From Kineococcus sp. TRM81007 (GTDB lineage Bacteria > Actinomycetota > Actinomycetes > Actinomycetales > Kineococcaceae), in NCBI RefSeq assembly GCF_022669155.1, contig NZ_JALBVB010000056.1:491684-555683 (forward strand): 64,000 nt of DNA, in the 5' to 3' direction. Positions 18,492-27,637 of the stretch are shown here, in pieces. The position numbers and the translations under genes are program-made. How positions within the stretch are numbered: the stretch's first letter is position 1; every line of letters begins with the position of its first letter. Under the pieces are notes generated by a model, which did not search any database, was not told the DNA's origin, and saw nothing but the letters and a program-made list of their open reading frames with translations.

Positions 18492-20932
18492 GCACCGCGC
18501 CGCCCACCCCCACCGACGTGCCGCGGCCGCCGGTGCCGCTGGACCTGCGGCTGGTCGCGGCCGCGCTGGCCGGGTGGGGCGCGGCCGCGTGGGCCCCCAC
18601 CGCCGGGCCGTCCGCCCGCGCCGCGCTCGTCGTCGCCGCCGTCGTGCTCCTGCTCGCCCTGACCGCCCTCGCGCTGCGCCGGCGCGGCGCCCGGCTCGCG
18701 CTCGTGGCCACCGCGCTCGTCGCCGTGCTGGCGTCGGTGGTGGTGCAGCAGGCGCGCGCCACCACCGGCGACCTGCCCCGGTGGGCCGAGCGCCGGGCGG
18801 TCGCCGAGGTCGTCGCCGAGGTCCGCTCCGACCCGCGTCCCCTCGGCGCGGTGCGCTCGGGGGCGCCCGAGCGCGTCGTGGCCGACGTGCACCTGACCGA
18901 GGTGCTGGTGCGCGGTCGGCGCCTGGAGGTGGCCGCCCCGGCGGCGGTGTTCGCCGACGCCGGCGGCTGGAGCGCGCCCGTCGGCGCCACGGTGCGGCTG
19001 ACGGCCCGCCTCGCGCCGGCGGAGACGGGGGAGCGGGCCGTGGTGCTGCTGCACGCGCGCGCTCCCGCCCGCGCGGCCGCCCCGGCGGGGGCCGTGCACC
19101 GCGCCGCCGAGCACCTGCGGGCCGGGTTGCGGGCGGCCTGCGCCGGGCTGCCCGCCGACGCGCGCGGGCTGCTGCCCGGCCTGGTCGCCGGCGACACCTC
19201 CGCCCTGCCGGCCGACCTGGAGGCCGACATGCGAGCGGTCGGCCTGAGCCACCTCACGGCCGTCAGCGGCTCCAACACCACCCTCGTCGTGGGCGCCCTC
19301 GTGCTGGCGGCCTCCTGGCTGGGTCTGGGGCGGCGCCTGCGCCTGGTCGCCGCCGGTGCCGGCCTGGCCGGTTTCGTGGTGCTGGCCCGCCCCGAGCCCA
19401 GCGTGCTGCGCGCCGCCGTCATGGGCGCGGTGGGCCTGACCGGCCTGCTCGCGGGCCGGCCGGTGCGCGGGGTGCCCGTGCTCGCGGGGGCGGTGCTGGT
19501 GCTGCTGGTGGCCGATCCGTGGCTGGCGCGCGAGGTGGGGTTCGTGCTCTCGGTGCTCGCGACCGCGGGGTTGCTGCTGCTGGCCCGGCCGTGGGCGGCG
19601 CGCCTGCAGGACGCCGGGGTGCCGCGCGCGCTGGCCCACGCCCTGGCCGTGCCGGCGGCGGCGCAGGCGGTGTGCGGCCCGGTCGTCGTCCTGCTGACCC
19701 CGTCGGTGCACCCGCTGTCCCTGCCGGTCAACGTCCTGACGGCGCCGGCGGTCGCCCCCGCGACGGTGCTCGGGCTGCTGGTGACCCTCGTCGCGGTGGT
19801 GTGGCCGTCGGGGGCGGCCGTGCTCGTGCAGCCGGCCGGGTGGGCGGTGGGGTGGATCGCGCTCTTGGCCCGTCGCGCGGCGGACGTGCCCGCGGCGGTG
19901 CCCGTGCCCGCCGGGGCGGCCGGTGCCGTGGTCGTCGCCCTGGGCACGCTGCTGCTGCTCCTCGTCGTCGCTGCGCTGCTGCGCGGCCGGAGGGCCGGGC
20001 CGTCGCGCCGGCGGTGGCTCGCCGCAGCTGCGGCGCTGGCGCTGTGCGCCGCGGTGCTGGTGCGCTGCGCCCCCCGCTGGGGCGGTCCCGCCGGGCCGTG
20101 GCCCGCGCCGGACTGGCTGGTCGTCGGCTGCGACGTGGGGCAGGGCGACGCGGTGGTGCTGCGCTCCGGACCGCGCTCGGCGGTGCTGGTGGACGCCGGT
20201 CCCGACCCCGAGCTCGTCGACGGCTGCCTGGAGCGCCTGGACGTGCGGCGGCTGGACGCGGTGGTCCTGACCCACCCGCACGCCGACCACGTCGACGGCC
20301 TGCCCGGCGCCGTGCGCGACCGGGAGGTGGGGCAGGTGCTCGTCCCCCCGCTCACCGTGGCGCCGGCCTCGGAACGGGTGGCCCGCACCGCCGCGGCCGC
20401 CGGTGCACCGGTGCGGGTCGCCGCCGCGGGTTCGGCCGGCACCGCCGGGCAGGTGAGCTGGACGGTGCTCGCCCCCGGCCCCGTCGCCGCCGCGACGGTG
20501 GACCCGGACTCCTCCCGGGTCAACGACGCCAGCCTCGTGCTCCTCGCCGAGGTCGCCGGCGTGCGCGTGCTGCTGACCGGGGACCTGGAGCCGGACGGCC
20601 AGCGCCGGCTGCTGCGCACGGCCGCCACCTGGCCCGGCGGGACGGTCGTGGACGTCGTCAAGGTCGCCCACCACGGTTCGCCACGGCAGGAACCGGACCT
20701 GTACGCCGCGCTGCGCCCGCGCGTGGCGCTGATCGAGGTGGGGGCCGTGAACGACTACGGCCACCCCGCCGCGCAGACGCTCGGCGTCCTCGACGCGCTG
20801 GGCGCCCGCACCCTGCGCACCGACCGCGACGGCGATGTCGCCGTCGCGGGCACCGCCGAGCGGCTGCGCACCCTCGGGCGCGGGTCCGACCCGCGCCAGG
20901 CCGAGCGCCGCGCCCGCCACTCCACCGGGTGA
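18488..20932 (+). CDS. comEC: ComEC/Rec2 DNA-uptake channel protein
   Basis: 814 residues. It carries several N-terminal membrane spans, the competence domain with AAGLPADARGLLPGLVAGDTSALP and VGLSHLTAVSGSNTTLVVGALVL, and more spans. The C-terminal metallo-beta-lactamase domain has LVVGCDVGQGDAVVL, VVLTHPHADHVDGLPG, LLTGDLE and VKVAHHGS. That domain is the likely nuclease that degrades one strand during transport of the other. The GTG start is nested in the comEA stop. The stop codon lies inside a 13-bp tandem repeat. Confidence 0.93.
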   Translation: MSTAPPTPTDVPRPPVPLDLRLVAAALAGWGAAAWAPTAGPSARAALVVAAVVLLLALTALALRRRGARLALVATALVAVLASVVVQQARATTGDLPRWAERRAVAEVVAEVRSDPRPLGAVRSGAPERVVADVHLTEVLVRGRRLEVAAPAAVFADAGGWSAPVGATVRLTARLAPAETGERAVVLLHARAPARAAAPAGAVHRAAEHLRAGLRAACAGLPADARGLLPGLVAGDTSALPADLEADMRAVGLSHLTAVSGSNTTLVVGALVLAASWLGLGRRLRLVAAGAGLAGFVVLARPEPSVLRAAVMGAVGLTGLLAGRPVRGVPVLAGAVLVLLVADPWLAREVGFVLSVLATAGLLLLARPWAARLQDAGVPRALAHALAVPAAAQAVCGPVVVLLTPSVHPLSLPVNVLTAPAVAPATVLGLLVTLVAVVWPSGAAVLVQPAGWAVGWIALLARRAADVPAAVPVPAGAAGAVVVALGTLLLLLVVAALLRGRRAGPSRRRWLAAAAALALCAAVLVRCAPRWGGPAGPWPAPDWLVVGCDVGQGDAVVLRSGPRSAVLVDAGPDPELVDGCLERLDVRRLDAVVLTHPHADHVDGLPGAVRDREVGQVLVPPLTVAPASERVARTAAAAGAPVRVAAAGSAGTAGQVSWTVLAPGPVAAATVDPDSSRVNDASLVLLAEVAGVRVLLTGDLEPDGQRRLLRTAATWPGGTVVDVVKVAHHGSPRQEPDLYAALRPRVALIEVGAVNDYGHPAAQTLGVLDALGARTLRTDRDGDVAVAGTAERLRTLGRGSDPRQAERRARHSTG

Positions 20933-20993
20933 CGCCACCGGGTGACGCCACCGGGTGACGCCACCGGGTGACGCCGGCAGGTGACGCCGCCGG
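20922..20993 (+). repeat. 13-bp tandem repeat spanning the comEC stop
   Basis: Four perfect copies of CCACCGGGTGACG (20922-20973), one imperfect copy (20974-20986) and the start of a sixth. Each copy contains the inverted repeat CACC-G-GGTG. The comEC stop (20930-20932) lies in the first copy, so extra or missing copies would not change the protein. It fills the gap before holA. Confidence 0.9.
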
Positions 20994-21026
20994 GGAGTGT
21001 GGGCGGCGGGTGGCAGGCTGTCGGCC

Positions 21027-22043
21027 GTGCCCAGCAGGACCACCCCCGCGCGCGCCGCGAAGAAGGCCGCGTCCCCGTCGCCGCACGACGTCGAGCCCGC
21101 GCCCGTCGTGCTGCTCACCGGTTCCGAGGACCACCTGGCGGACCGGGCGCTGACGGCGCTGCTGTCGCGGTTGCGCGAGCGCGACCCGTCCTTCGAGCGC
21201 ACCGACGTCGCCGCCGCCGGCTACCAGAAGGGGCAGCTGGCGACCTGGACCTCCCCGTCGCTGTTCGGTGAGCAGTCCCTCGTCCTCGTCGAGGGCGTGG
21301 ACGCCGCCACCGACGCGTTCGTGGAGGACGTGCTGGAGTACCTGGCGGCGCCCGCCGAGCACGTGGTGCTCGTGCTGCGCCACCGCGGCGGCAACCGCGC
21401 CCGCAAGGTGCTCGACGCCGGCCGCGCCGCGCCGGGCGCGGTGGAGGTGCCGTGCCAGCCGCTGAAGCGCGACCAGGAGAAGGTGGACCTGCTGCTGGGC
21501 GACGCCCGCCGCGCGCGCCGGCGCATCGACGTGGAGGCCGCCCGCGCCCTGGTCGCGGCGCTGGGCGGCGACCTCGGTGAGCTGTCCGCCGGCCTGGACC
21601 AGCTGCTCAACGACACCGAGGGCACCGTCACCGAGGCCGACGTGCACCGCTACCACTCCGGCCGCCGCGAGGCCACGGGCTTCGAGGTCGCGGACGCGGC
21701 GATCGCCGGGGACGCCGGCCGGGCGCTGGCGCTGGTGCGGCACGCGGAGGCCACCGGGGTGCCGCCGGTCGTGGTGGTCGCGGCGCTGGCCTCGCGCCTG
21801 CGGCAGCTGGCGAAGGTCGCCGCCACCCGTGGCCGCGGTGCCGACGTCGCGCGCGACCTGGGCATGGCGCCGTGGCTGGTGGACAAGGTGCGCAGGGAGG
21901 TGCAGGGGATGTCCGCGGAGCGGATGGCCGAGGCGATCCTCGCGGTCGCCGCGGCCGACCACGCCGTCAAGGGCGGCGGGCTGGACGGCGCGTTCGCCCT
22001 GGAGCGCGCCGTCCAGGTCACCGCGGCGGCCCGGGAGCGCTGA
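21027..22043 (+). CDS. holA: DNA polymerase III subunit delta
   Basis: 338 residues. Delta opens the sliding clamp within the clamp-loader complex. The N-terminal domain shows VVLLTGSEDHLADRALTALLSRL and LFGEQSLVLVEGVD. The middle has LDAGRAAPGAVEVPCQPLKRDQ and the C-terminal helical collar DVARDLGMAPWLVDKVRREVQGMSAERMAEAILAVAAADHAVKGG. GTG 21027 lies 7 nt after CAGGCT (21014-21019), a leaderless-type promoter. The place between comEC and rpsT is conserved in many bacteria. Confidence 0.93.
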   Translation: MPSRTTPARAAKKAASPSPHDVEPAPVVLLTGSEDHLADRALTALLSRLRERDPSFERTDVAAAGYQKGQLATWTSPSLFGEQSLVLVEGVDAATDAFVEDVLEYLAAPAEHVVLVLRHRGGNRARKVLDAGRAAPGAVEVPCQPLKRDQEKVDLLLGDARRARRRIDVEAARALVAALGGDLGELSAGLDQLLNDTEGTVTEADVHRYHSGRREATGFEVADAAIAGDAGRALALVRHAEATGVPPVVVVAALASRLRQLAKVAATRGRGADVARDLGMAPWLVDKVRREVQGMSAERMAEAILAVAAADHAVKGGGLDGAFALERAVQVTAAARER

Positions 22044-22084
22044 ACCGGCCGTCGGCGTGGCCGTGCGCGCCGGCCCGGGACGGC

Positions 22085-22116
22085 GAAGGGCCGGCCCCCT
22101 GGGGGACCGGCCCTTC
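22085..22116. terminator. Bidirectional terminator between holA and rpsT
   Basis: A 10-bp perfect stem (22085-22094 with 22107-22116), extended by further G-C pairs with one bulged A. It sits between the convergent holA and rpsT genes and starts AA/ends TT on both strands, so it can serve both directions. Confidence 0.75.
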
Positions 22117-22131
22117 GTGGTGAGCTGGTGC

Positions 22132-22404
22132 TCAGGCGGCGGTGCCGACCTTCGCGGCGGCCTTCGCGATGGCCGACTTGCGGTTCGCGGCCTGGTTCTT
22201 GTGGATCACGCCCTTGCTGACGGCCTTGTCCAGCTTGCGGCTGGCGTGCTTCAGCGCGGCGGCGGTCTTCTCGGCGTCACCGGCGGTGGCGGCCTCGCGG
22301 AGGGCGCGGACGGCGGTGCGCAGCTCCGACTTCACGGCCTTGTTGCGCAGGCGCGCCTTCTCGGCGGTGAGGATGCGCTTCTTCTGGGACTTGATGTTCG
22401 CCAC
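22132..22404 (-). CDS. rpsT: 30S ribosomal protein S20
   Basis: 90 residues, begins [30 protein letters not shown] and ends with [23 protein letters not shown], the helical S20 pattern that binds 16S rRNA. ATG 22404 has a GGAG-type purine run upstream. A possible -10 box TACCCT on this strand (22535-22540) would give a leader of about 120 nt, long enough for autoregulation, but no structure was established. Confidence 0.96.
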   Translation of the reverse strand: MANIKSQKKRILTAEKARLRNKAVKSELRTAVRALREAATAGDAEKTAAALKHASRKLDKAVSKGVIHKNQAANRKSAIAKAAAKVGTAA

Positions 22405-22587
22405 GGGGCGTCCGTCTCCTTGCGATCGAGCTGTTCGGTGTCAGAGGGCGGCCGGGACACCTGGACTCCGGCGTGGGGGACCGGGGGTGAGGGTGACCGT
22501 CCGTGACCTCCGCACGAGGAGGCGAAGGCGTCGTCCAGGGTAGCAGGGGAGGGGGGAGCGCCCGGACGGTGCGTTCCGCCGCTGCGG

Positions 22588-23286
22588 TCAGGGCGCGCGG
22601 GGGGGCTGGCCCGCCGCGGCCTGCAGGGCACCTGCGGCCCGGACGACGCGGAACCACGCGACGAGGGACACGACGAGGCCGGCGAACCCGAGCAGGTGCA
22701 GCAGCCCGGTGGCCGACGCCTCGCCCGGGTCGAGCGGCGCGGTGGCCCGCCGGGCCGCCGCGCTGACGGCGAACTGCCCGACCAGCCACCCCGCCCACCA
22801 CGGGGCCAGAGGGGGGCGCCGGACCCGGTCCCGGTGGGGCGTCGCCGCGGCGGCCGACGCGTCCAGGGCGTCCCGGACCACCTGGTAGGGGAACCAGAAC
22901 GAGACCACCGGGACGAACCACCCCGCCCAGGCCCACACCGGGTTGCGCGCGTGGTGGTGGCTGGGGGCCAGCAGTTCCGAGTTGCGCCGCACCCGCGTCA
23001 GCCAGAGGCAGGTGACGACGAAGGCGGCCAGCCACACGAGGCTCGTCAGGGCCGTGAGGACGTCGTACGGCGTGAGCGGGGCGCCCGGGGTGTGCCCGAA
23101 CCCCGCGAGCGCGGTGATCCCCTCGCCGGCGGTGACGGCCACCGCCAGCGCGAGCGCGGCCGTGCCCAGGCCCTGGACGGGCCGCAGGTGGGGTGGGCCG
23201 GCCGGTGGGTGCGCGGGGGCGGGGTGCTGCGCCGAGCGGTCCGGGTCCTCGCCGGACGCCGGCTGCGCGGGTGGTGGTCCGGTCAC
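22588..23286 (-). CDS. DUF4328 family membrane protein
   Basis: 232 residues. A Pro-rich hydrophilic N-terminus (1-40) precedes four or so membrane spans: LGTAALALAVAVTAGEGITAL, VLTALTSLVWLAAFVVTCLWL, VWAWAGWFVPVVSFWFPYQVV and HLLGFAGLVVSLVAWFRVV. The block NPVWAWAGWFVPVVSFWFPYQVV, rich in Trp, is the hallmark of DUF4328. Function is unknown. GTG 23286 has a strong GAGGAGG site. It is divergent from the HTH/Clp-N pair and points toward rpsT, with a 183-bp gap. Confidence 0.85.
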   Translation of the reverse strand: MTGPPPAQPASGEDPDRSAQHPAPAHPPAGPPHLRPVQGLGTAALALAVAVTAGEGITALAGFGHTPGAPLTPYDVLTALTSLVWLAAFVVTCLWLTRVRRNSELLAPSHHHARNPVWAWAGWFVPVVSFWFPYQVVRDALDASAAAATPHRDRVRRPPLAPWWAGWLVGQFAVSAAARRATAPLDPGEASATGLLHLLGFAGLVVSLVAWFRVVRAAGALQAAAGQPPRAP

Positions 23287-23366
23287 CGTTCCTCCTCGAC
23301 TCGGGGATCACCACGCTAGGTGATCGACGGTCGACGGTGATGGAGGGCGCGTGCTGTCAGACGTGG

Positions 23367-23405
23367 TTGACGCCAGCCCTCTTGTCAGCCCAGGCTGACG
23401 CCGTG
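23367..23405 (+). promoter_or_regulatory. Promoter of the HTH/Clp-N pair
   Basis: The best two-box promoter in the window: TTGACG (23367-23372), 18 bp, CAGGCT (23391-23396), then 6 nt to GTG 23403. It is strong and leaderless by prediction. Confidence 0.7.
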
Positions 23406-23675
23406 GACCTGGAACGGGTGGAAGCCGCAGCCGGTGCCGCCGATTCCCGCGAAGGGCTGCGCACGGCGCTGGCGCTGCGCCGGCTGGCCGAGCGCCTGGA
23501 GGCGCTGCACGTGGCCCGGGCGCGCGAGCAGGGGATGTCGTGGGCGGAGATCGCCGTGGAGCTGCAGGTGACGCGCCAGACGGTCCACAAGAAGCACGGC
23601 CGCACGAGCGGGCCGGGGCGCTGGGACACCGGACAGGACACCGGCCCGGGTGCGGGGCGGGACGACGAGAGGTGA
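23403..23675 (+). CDS. Small helix-turn-helix protein
   Basis: 90 residues. Helices in VDLERVEAAAG and SREGLRTALALRRLAERLEALHVARAREQ lead to a helix-turn-helix, MSWAEIAVELQVTRQTVHKKHGR (about 46-68), followed by a Gly/Asp-rich tail. The fold suggests a DNA-binding regulator. It overlaps the following Clp-N gene by 4 bp, so the two products are made together and probably work together. Confidence 0.82.
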   Translation: MDLERVEAAAGAADSREGLRTALALRRLAERLEALHVARAREQGMSWAEIAVELQVTRQTVHKKHGRTSGPGRWDTGQDTGPGAGRDDER

Positions 23676-24298
23676 CGCGGGTGCTGATCTACGACGACTC
23701 CTTCGGGGCGGTGATGGCCGCCAGCCAGCGGGAGGCCACGGAACTGGGGGCCGACGCCTACGGGTCGGAGCACGTGCTGCTGGGCCTGCTGGGCGCGGCC
23801 GGTCCGCTGACCGAGCAGGTGCAGCGCGCCGAACCGGCGCTGACCGCGGGGGCGGTGCGTGCCGCCGTCCAGCGCGGCGCCGACGACGCCGTGCACCTGC
23901 AGCGGCTCGGCGTCGACGCGGAGCAGCTCCTCGCGCCGGCCCCCGGCGAGACGCCCTCCCGGCAGCACCCGACGCCGCGCAACCGCCACACCCCCGAGTG
24001 GCAGCGGGCGCTCGCCTCGGCGTCGGTGAAGCTGGACCGGCTGCAGAAGTCCGGCGCGCTGCCGCGTCAGCGGAAGGTGACCTCGGCGGTGCTGTGGCTG
24101 GCGGTGCTGGAGCCGGGCACCCGGGCGTACCGGCTGCTGGCGGCGGTGGACGTGGACGCCGAGCGGGTGCGCGACGCGGTGCTGGGCGCTCTCGCCGGTG
24201 CCGGTGCGGCGGCGCCTCCCTGGCCCGAGCAGGCGCGGGCGGGGTTGCTGACCCGGCTGGTGCAGCGCGCCCTCGCCCGTGTGAACACCGCCGGCTGA
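23672..24298 (+). CDS. Clp N-domain protein without ATPase (ClpC2-like)
   Basis: 208 residues. The N-terminal half (about 5-75) resembles a Clp N-domain repeat, with LGADAYGSEHVLLGLLGAAGPLTEQVQ. The second half (about 105-175) has TPEWQRALASASVKLDRLQKSG and VTSAVLWLAVLEPGTRAYRLLAAVDVDAERVRDAVL, another Clp-repeat-like unit. No Walker A or B motif follows, so it is not an unfoldase. Mycobacterial ClpC2 is a known protein of this kind that binds ClpC1-directed toxins and ligands; a similar decoy or adaptor role here is inferred. Confidence 0.8.
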   Translation: MTRVLIYDDSFGAVMAASQREATELGADAYGSEHVLLGLLGAAGPLTEQVQRAEPALTAGAVRAAVQRGADDAVHLQRLGVDAEQLLAPAPGETPSRQHPTPRNRHTPEWQRALASASVKLDRLQKSGALPRQRKVTSAVLWLAVLEPGTRAYRLLAAVDVDAERVRDAVLGALAGAGAAAPPWPEQARAGLLTRLVQRALARVNTAG

Positions 24299-24426
24299 AC
24301 GCGCGCCCCGACCGGGGCGGAGCCTGCCTGCGCCGGCTGCCCGTCTGCGCTGGCGGCCCGCCCGTGCGTGCGGCATCGTCCGACGCCGCGACAGACGGAT
24401 CACCGACGCACCGACCGGGAGCCCCC

Positions 24427-25629
24427 GTGCACCACCTCCACGACACCTACGCCGTCCTCGGCGTGGCCGGCGTCGTGCTCGCCCTGGCCAGCCGCCGCGT
24501 GCGCCGCTGGCCGGTCAGCGAGCCGCTCGTGGCCCTCCTGCTCGGCGTCGCCCTCGGCCCCCTCCTGCTGGGGGTGGTGGACCTGCCCGCGCACGAGCGC
24601 GACCTGCTCCTGCTGGAGGGCTCGCGCCTGCTGCTGGCGTGGTCCGTGATGGCGGCGGCGCTGCGCTTCCCCGCCCGCGACCTGCGCCCGCTGGTGCGCC
24701 CGACGGTGCTGCTGCTCGTCGTGGTGATGCCCCTGGCGGCCGTGCTGGGCGGTGCGTCGGCGCTGCTGGTCGGCCTGCCGGTGGCGGCGGCGTTCCTGGT
24801 GGGGGCGGTGCTGTGCCCGACCGACCCGGTGCTGGCCGCCTCCGTGGTCTCCGGCGACCTCGCGGAGAAGACCCTGCCGGCCCGGCTGCGGCAGGTGCTG
24901 ACGCTGGAGAGCGGCGCCAACGACGGTCTCGCGCTGCCGCTGGTGGCGCTCGCGCTGGCGGCGGTGCTGCCGCAGGAGACGCTCGGCGGGGCCGTGGCGG
25001 GCCTGCTGCAGGAGGTGCTGGTGGGCGCGGTCGTGGGGCTCGCGGCCGGCTGGCTGGCCGGCAGGGGGCTGCACCTGGCCTCCGCCCGGGAGGACCTCGG
25101 GAACGGCCCGCGGCTGGTGTTCACGCTGCTGCTGGCCGTGGCGGTCCTCGGGGTCGCGCGCGTGCTGGGCGGCGACGGGGTGCTGGCCGCGTTCGTCGCG
25201 GGGCTGGCGTACAACCGCCTGGTTCCCGACAGCGACCGCAGCCCGCAGGACGCCGTCGACGAGGCCGTCAACCGCTACGCGGTGCTGCCGCTGTTCCTGG
25301 TGCTGGGGGCGGTGCTGCCGTGGTCGGGGTGGGTGGACCTGGGGCCGGGCGCGATCGCGTTCGCGGTGCTCGTGCTGCTGGTGCGCCGGCTGCCGGTGGT
25401 GCTGGCCGCGGCCCGGCCGCTGGGGTTGCGAGGGCGGGACGCGGTCTTCGCCGGCTGGTTCGGCCCGATGGGCGTCAGCGCCGTGTTCTACCTGGCGCAC
25501 AGCCTGCACCGAGGGGTCGACGACCCGCGGGTCTTCGCGGCGGGCACGCTGGCCATCGCCGTCAGCGTCGTGGCGTTCGGGGTGAGCGCGTCCCCGCTGA
25601 CCCGGCTGTACGGCGACCGGGCGCGCTGA
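24427..25629 (+). CDS. Sodium/proton antiporter, CPA1 family
   Basis: 400 residues with about 12 membrane spans. Family signatures are VGAVLCPTDPVLAASVVSG and LTLESGANDGLALPLVALAL, whose Asp residues carry the ion, and VAFVAGLAYN-like GVLAAFVAGLAYNRLVPDS. It exchanges Na+ or K+ for H+ across the membrane. GTG 24427 follows a GGGAG site. The large cytoplasmic C-terminal domain found in eukaryotic and some bacterial members is absent. It is alone between the Clp-N gene and lepA. Confidence 0.9.
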   Translation: MHHLHDTYAVLGVAGVVLALASRRVRRWPVSEPLVALLLGVALGPLLLGVVDLPAHERDLLLLEGSRLLLAWSVMAAALRFPARDLRPLVRPTVLLLVVVMPLAAVLGGASALLVGLPVAAAFLVGAVLCPTDPVLAASVVSGDLAEKTLPARLRQVLTLESGANDGLALPLVALALAAVLPQETLGGAVAGLLQEVLVGAVVGLAAGWLAGRGLHLASAREDLGNGPRLVFTLLLAVAVLGVARVLGGDGVLAAFVAGLAYNRLVPDSDRSPQDAVDEAVNRYAVLPLFLVLGAVLPWSGWVDLGPGAIAFAVLVLLVRRLPVVLAAARPLGLRGRDAVFAGWFGPMGVSAVFYLAHSLHRGVDDPRVFAAGTLAIAVSVVAFGVSASPLTRLYGDRAR

Positions 25630-25710
25630 GGCCCGCGCGCGGCGCCGCCTGCGGCACCGCGTGCGACGATGGGGGCCCACGACCGTGCCGACGAGAGGTG
25701 CCCCCCGCCC

Positions 25711-27576
25711 GTGTCCCCGATGGCCGCGAACGCCCCGGCTCCCTCCTCCACGCCGCCGGAGCTGCTGCGCAACTTCTGCATCATCGCCCACATCGACCAC
25801 GGCAAGTCGACGCTGGCGGACCGCATGCTGCAGCTGACGGGCGTCGTGGACGAGCGCGCCATGCGGGCGCAGTACCTGGACCGCATGGACATCGAGCGCG
25901 AGCGCGGCATCACCATCAAGTCGCAGGCCGTGCGCATGCCGTGGGGCATCGACGGCACCGACTACGCCCTGAACATGATCGACACCCCCGGGCACGTGGA
26001 CTTCACCTACGAGGTGTCCCGCTCGCTGGCGGCGTGCGAGGGCGCGGTGCTGCTCGTCGACGCCGCGCAGGGCATCGAGGCGCAGACCCTGGCGAACCTC
26101 TACCTCGCCATGGAGAACGACCTGACGATCATCCCGGTGCTGAACAAGATCGACCTGCCGGCGGCGCAGCCGGAGAAGTTCGCCGAGGAGCTCGCCGGTC
26201 TCATCGGGTGCCAGCCGGAGGACTGCCTGCGGGTGTCGGGCAAGACCGGTGCCGGTGTGCCGGTGCTGCTGGACGAGATCGTCAAGCAGATCCCGCCGCC
26301 GGTGGGCGACCCGGACGCCCCCGCCCGGGCGATGATCTTCGACTCGGTCTACGACACCTACCGCGGTGTCGTGACCTACGTCCGCGTCATCGACGGGAAG
26401 CTGTCCCCGCGCGAGCGCATCGCGATGATGTCGACGAAGGCCACCCACGAACTGCTCGAGATCGGGGTCTCCTCGCCCGAGCCGACCCCGTCGCAGGGGC
26501 TGGGGGTCGGTGAGGTCGGCTACCTCATCACCGGGGTGAAGGACGTCCGGCAGTCCAAGGTCGGTGACACCGTCACCAACGCTGCGAAGCCGTCGGCGGA
26601 GGCCCTCGGCGGCTACCGCGACCCCAAGCCGATGGTGTTCTCCGGGTTGTACCCGATCGACGGGTCCGACTACCCGGTGCTGCGCGAGGCGCTGGACAAG
26701 CTCAAGCTCAACGACGCCGCCCTGGTCTACGAACCGGAGACGTCGGCGGCGCTGGGGTTCGGTTTCCGCATCGGCTTCCTCGGCCTGCTGCACCTGGAGA
26801 TCGTGCGTGAGCGGCTGGAGCGGGAGTTCAACCTCGACCTCATCTCCACCGCCCCCAGCGTCGTCTACGAGGTGACGATGGAGGACCGGAAGGTCATCAC
26901 CGTCACCAACCCCTCGGAGTTCCCCGGCGGCAAGGTGGCCGAGATCCGCGAGCCCGTCGTGAAGGCGACCGTCCTGGCGCCCAGCGAGTTCATCGGCGCG
27001 GTCATGGAACTGTGCCAGCAGCGCCGTGGCGACCTGCAGGGCATGGACTACCTGTCCGAGGACCGGGTGGAGATGCGCTACCGGTTGCCGCTGGCGGAGA
27101 TCGTCTTCGACTTCTTCGACCAGCTGAAGTCGCGCACCCGCGGGTACGCCTCCCTGGACTACGACGTCGACGGCGACCAGGTCGCCGACCTCGTGAAGGT
27201 CGACGTCCTGCTCCAGGGCGAGCAGGTCGACGCCTTCAGCGCGATCGTGCACAAGGACAAGGCGTACGCCTACGGCGTGATGATGGCCGGCAAGCTCAAG
27301 GAGCTCATCCCGCGCCAGCAGTTCGAGGTGCCGATCCAGGCGGCGGTGGGCGCGCGCATCATCGCCCGCGAGAACGTCCGCGCCATCCGCAAGGACGTCC
27401 TGGCCAAGTGCTACGGCGGTGACATCACCCGCAAGCGCAAGCTGCTGGAGAAGCAGAAGGAGGGCAAGAAGCGCATGAAGATGGTGGGACGCGTCGAGGT
27501 CCCCCAGGAGGCGTTCATCGCCGCGCTGTCCTCCGACGCCGCCGGCGACAAGGCCAAGGAGAAGGCGAAGAAGTAG
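25711..27576 (+). CDS. lepA: Elongation factor 4 (LepA)
   Basis: About 621 residues. This translational GTPase acts on stalled or mistranslocated ribosomes. Motifs are [15 protein letters not shown] (G1), [13 protein letters not shown] (G2), [12 protein letters not shown] (G3) and NKIDLPAA (G4). The LepA-specific C-terminal domain reads [48 protein letters not shown] 25711 (with ATG 25720 as the alternative) is chosen for the GAGAGG 14 nt upstream. A possible -10 GACGAT lies at 25665-25670. The tail is Lys-rich. Confidence 0.95.
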   Translation: MSPMAANAPAPSSTPPELLRNFCIIAHIDHGKSTLADRMLQLTGVVDERAMRAQYLDRMDIERERGITIKSQAVRMPWGIDGTDYALNMIDTPGHVDFTYEVSRSLAACEGAVLLVDAAQGIEAQTLANLYLAMENDLTIIPVLNKIDLPAAQPEKFAEELAGLIGCQPEDCLRVSGKTGAGVPVLLDEIVKQIPPPVGDPDAPARAMIFDSVYDTYRGVVTYVRVIDGKLSPRERIAMMSTKATHELLEIGVSSPEPTPSQGLGVGEVGYLITGVKDVRQSKVGDTVTNAAKPSAEALGGYRDPKPMVFSGLYPIDGSDYPVLREALDKLKLNDAALVYEPETSAALGFGFRIGFLGLLHLEIVRERLEREFNLDLISTAPSVVYEVTMEDRKVITVTNPSEFPGGKVAEIREPVVKATVLAPSEFIGAVMELCQQRRGDLQGMDYLSEDRVEMRYRLPLAEIVFDFFDQLKSRTRGYASLDYDVDGDQVADLVKVDVLLQGEQVDAFSAIVHKDKAYAYGVMMAGKLKELIPRQQFEVPIQAAVGARIIARENVRAIRKDVLAKCYGGDITRKRKLLEKQKEGKKRMKMVGRVEVPQEAFIAALSSDAAGDKAKEKAKK

Positions 27577-27593
27577 GCCGCCCGGAGCCCGCG

Positions 27594-27627
27594 GGCCGGC
27601 GCGGAGCCCGCAGGCCCCGCGCCGGCC
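27594..27627. terminator. Hairpin between convergent lepA and hydrolase genes
   Basis: An 11-bp stem GGCCGGCGCGG (27594-27604) with CCGCGCCGGCC (27617-27627) and a 12-nt loop. There is no T-run. It fills most of the 61-bp gap. Confidence 0.6.
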
Positions 27628-27637
27628 GGTGGCCCGC

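Noticed and set aside
20922..20993. Possible CRISPR or attachment site at the 13-bp repeats
   Set aside because: Units are head to tail without spacers, and no integrase or cas gene is near.
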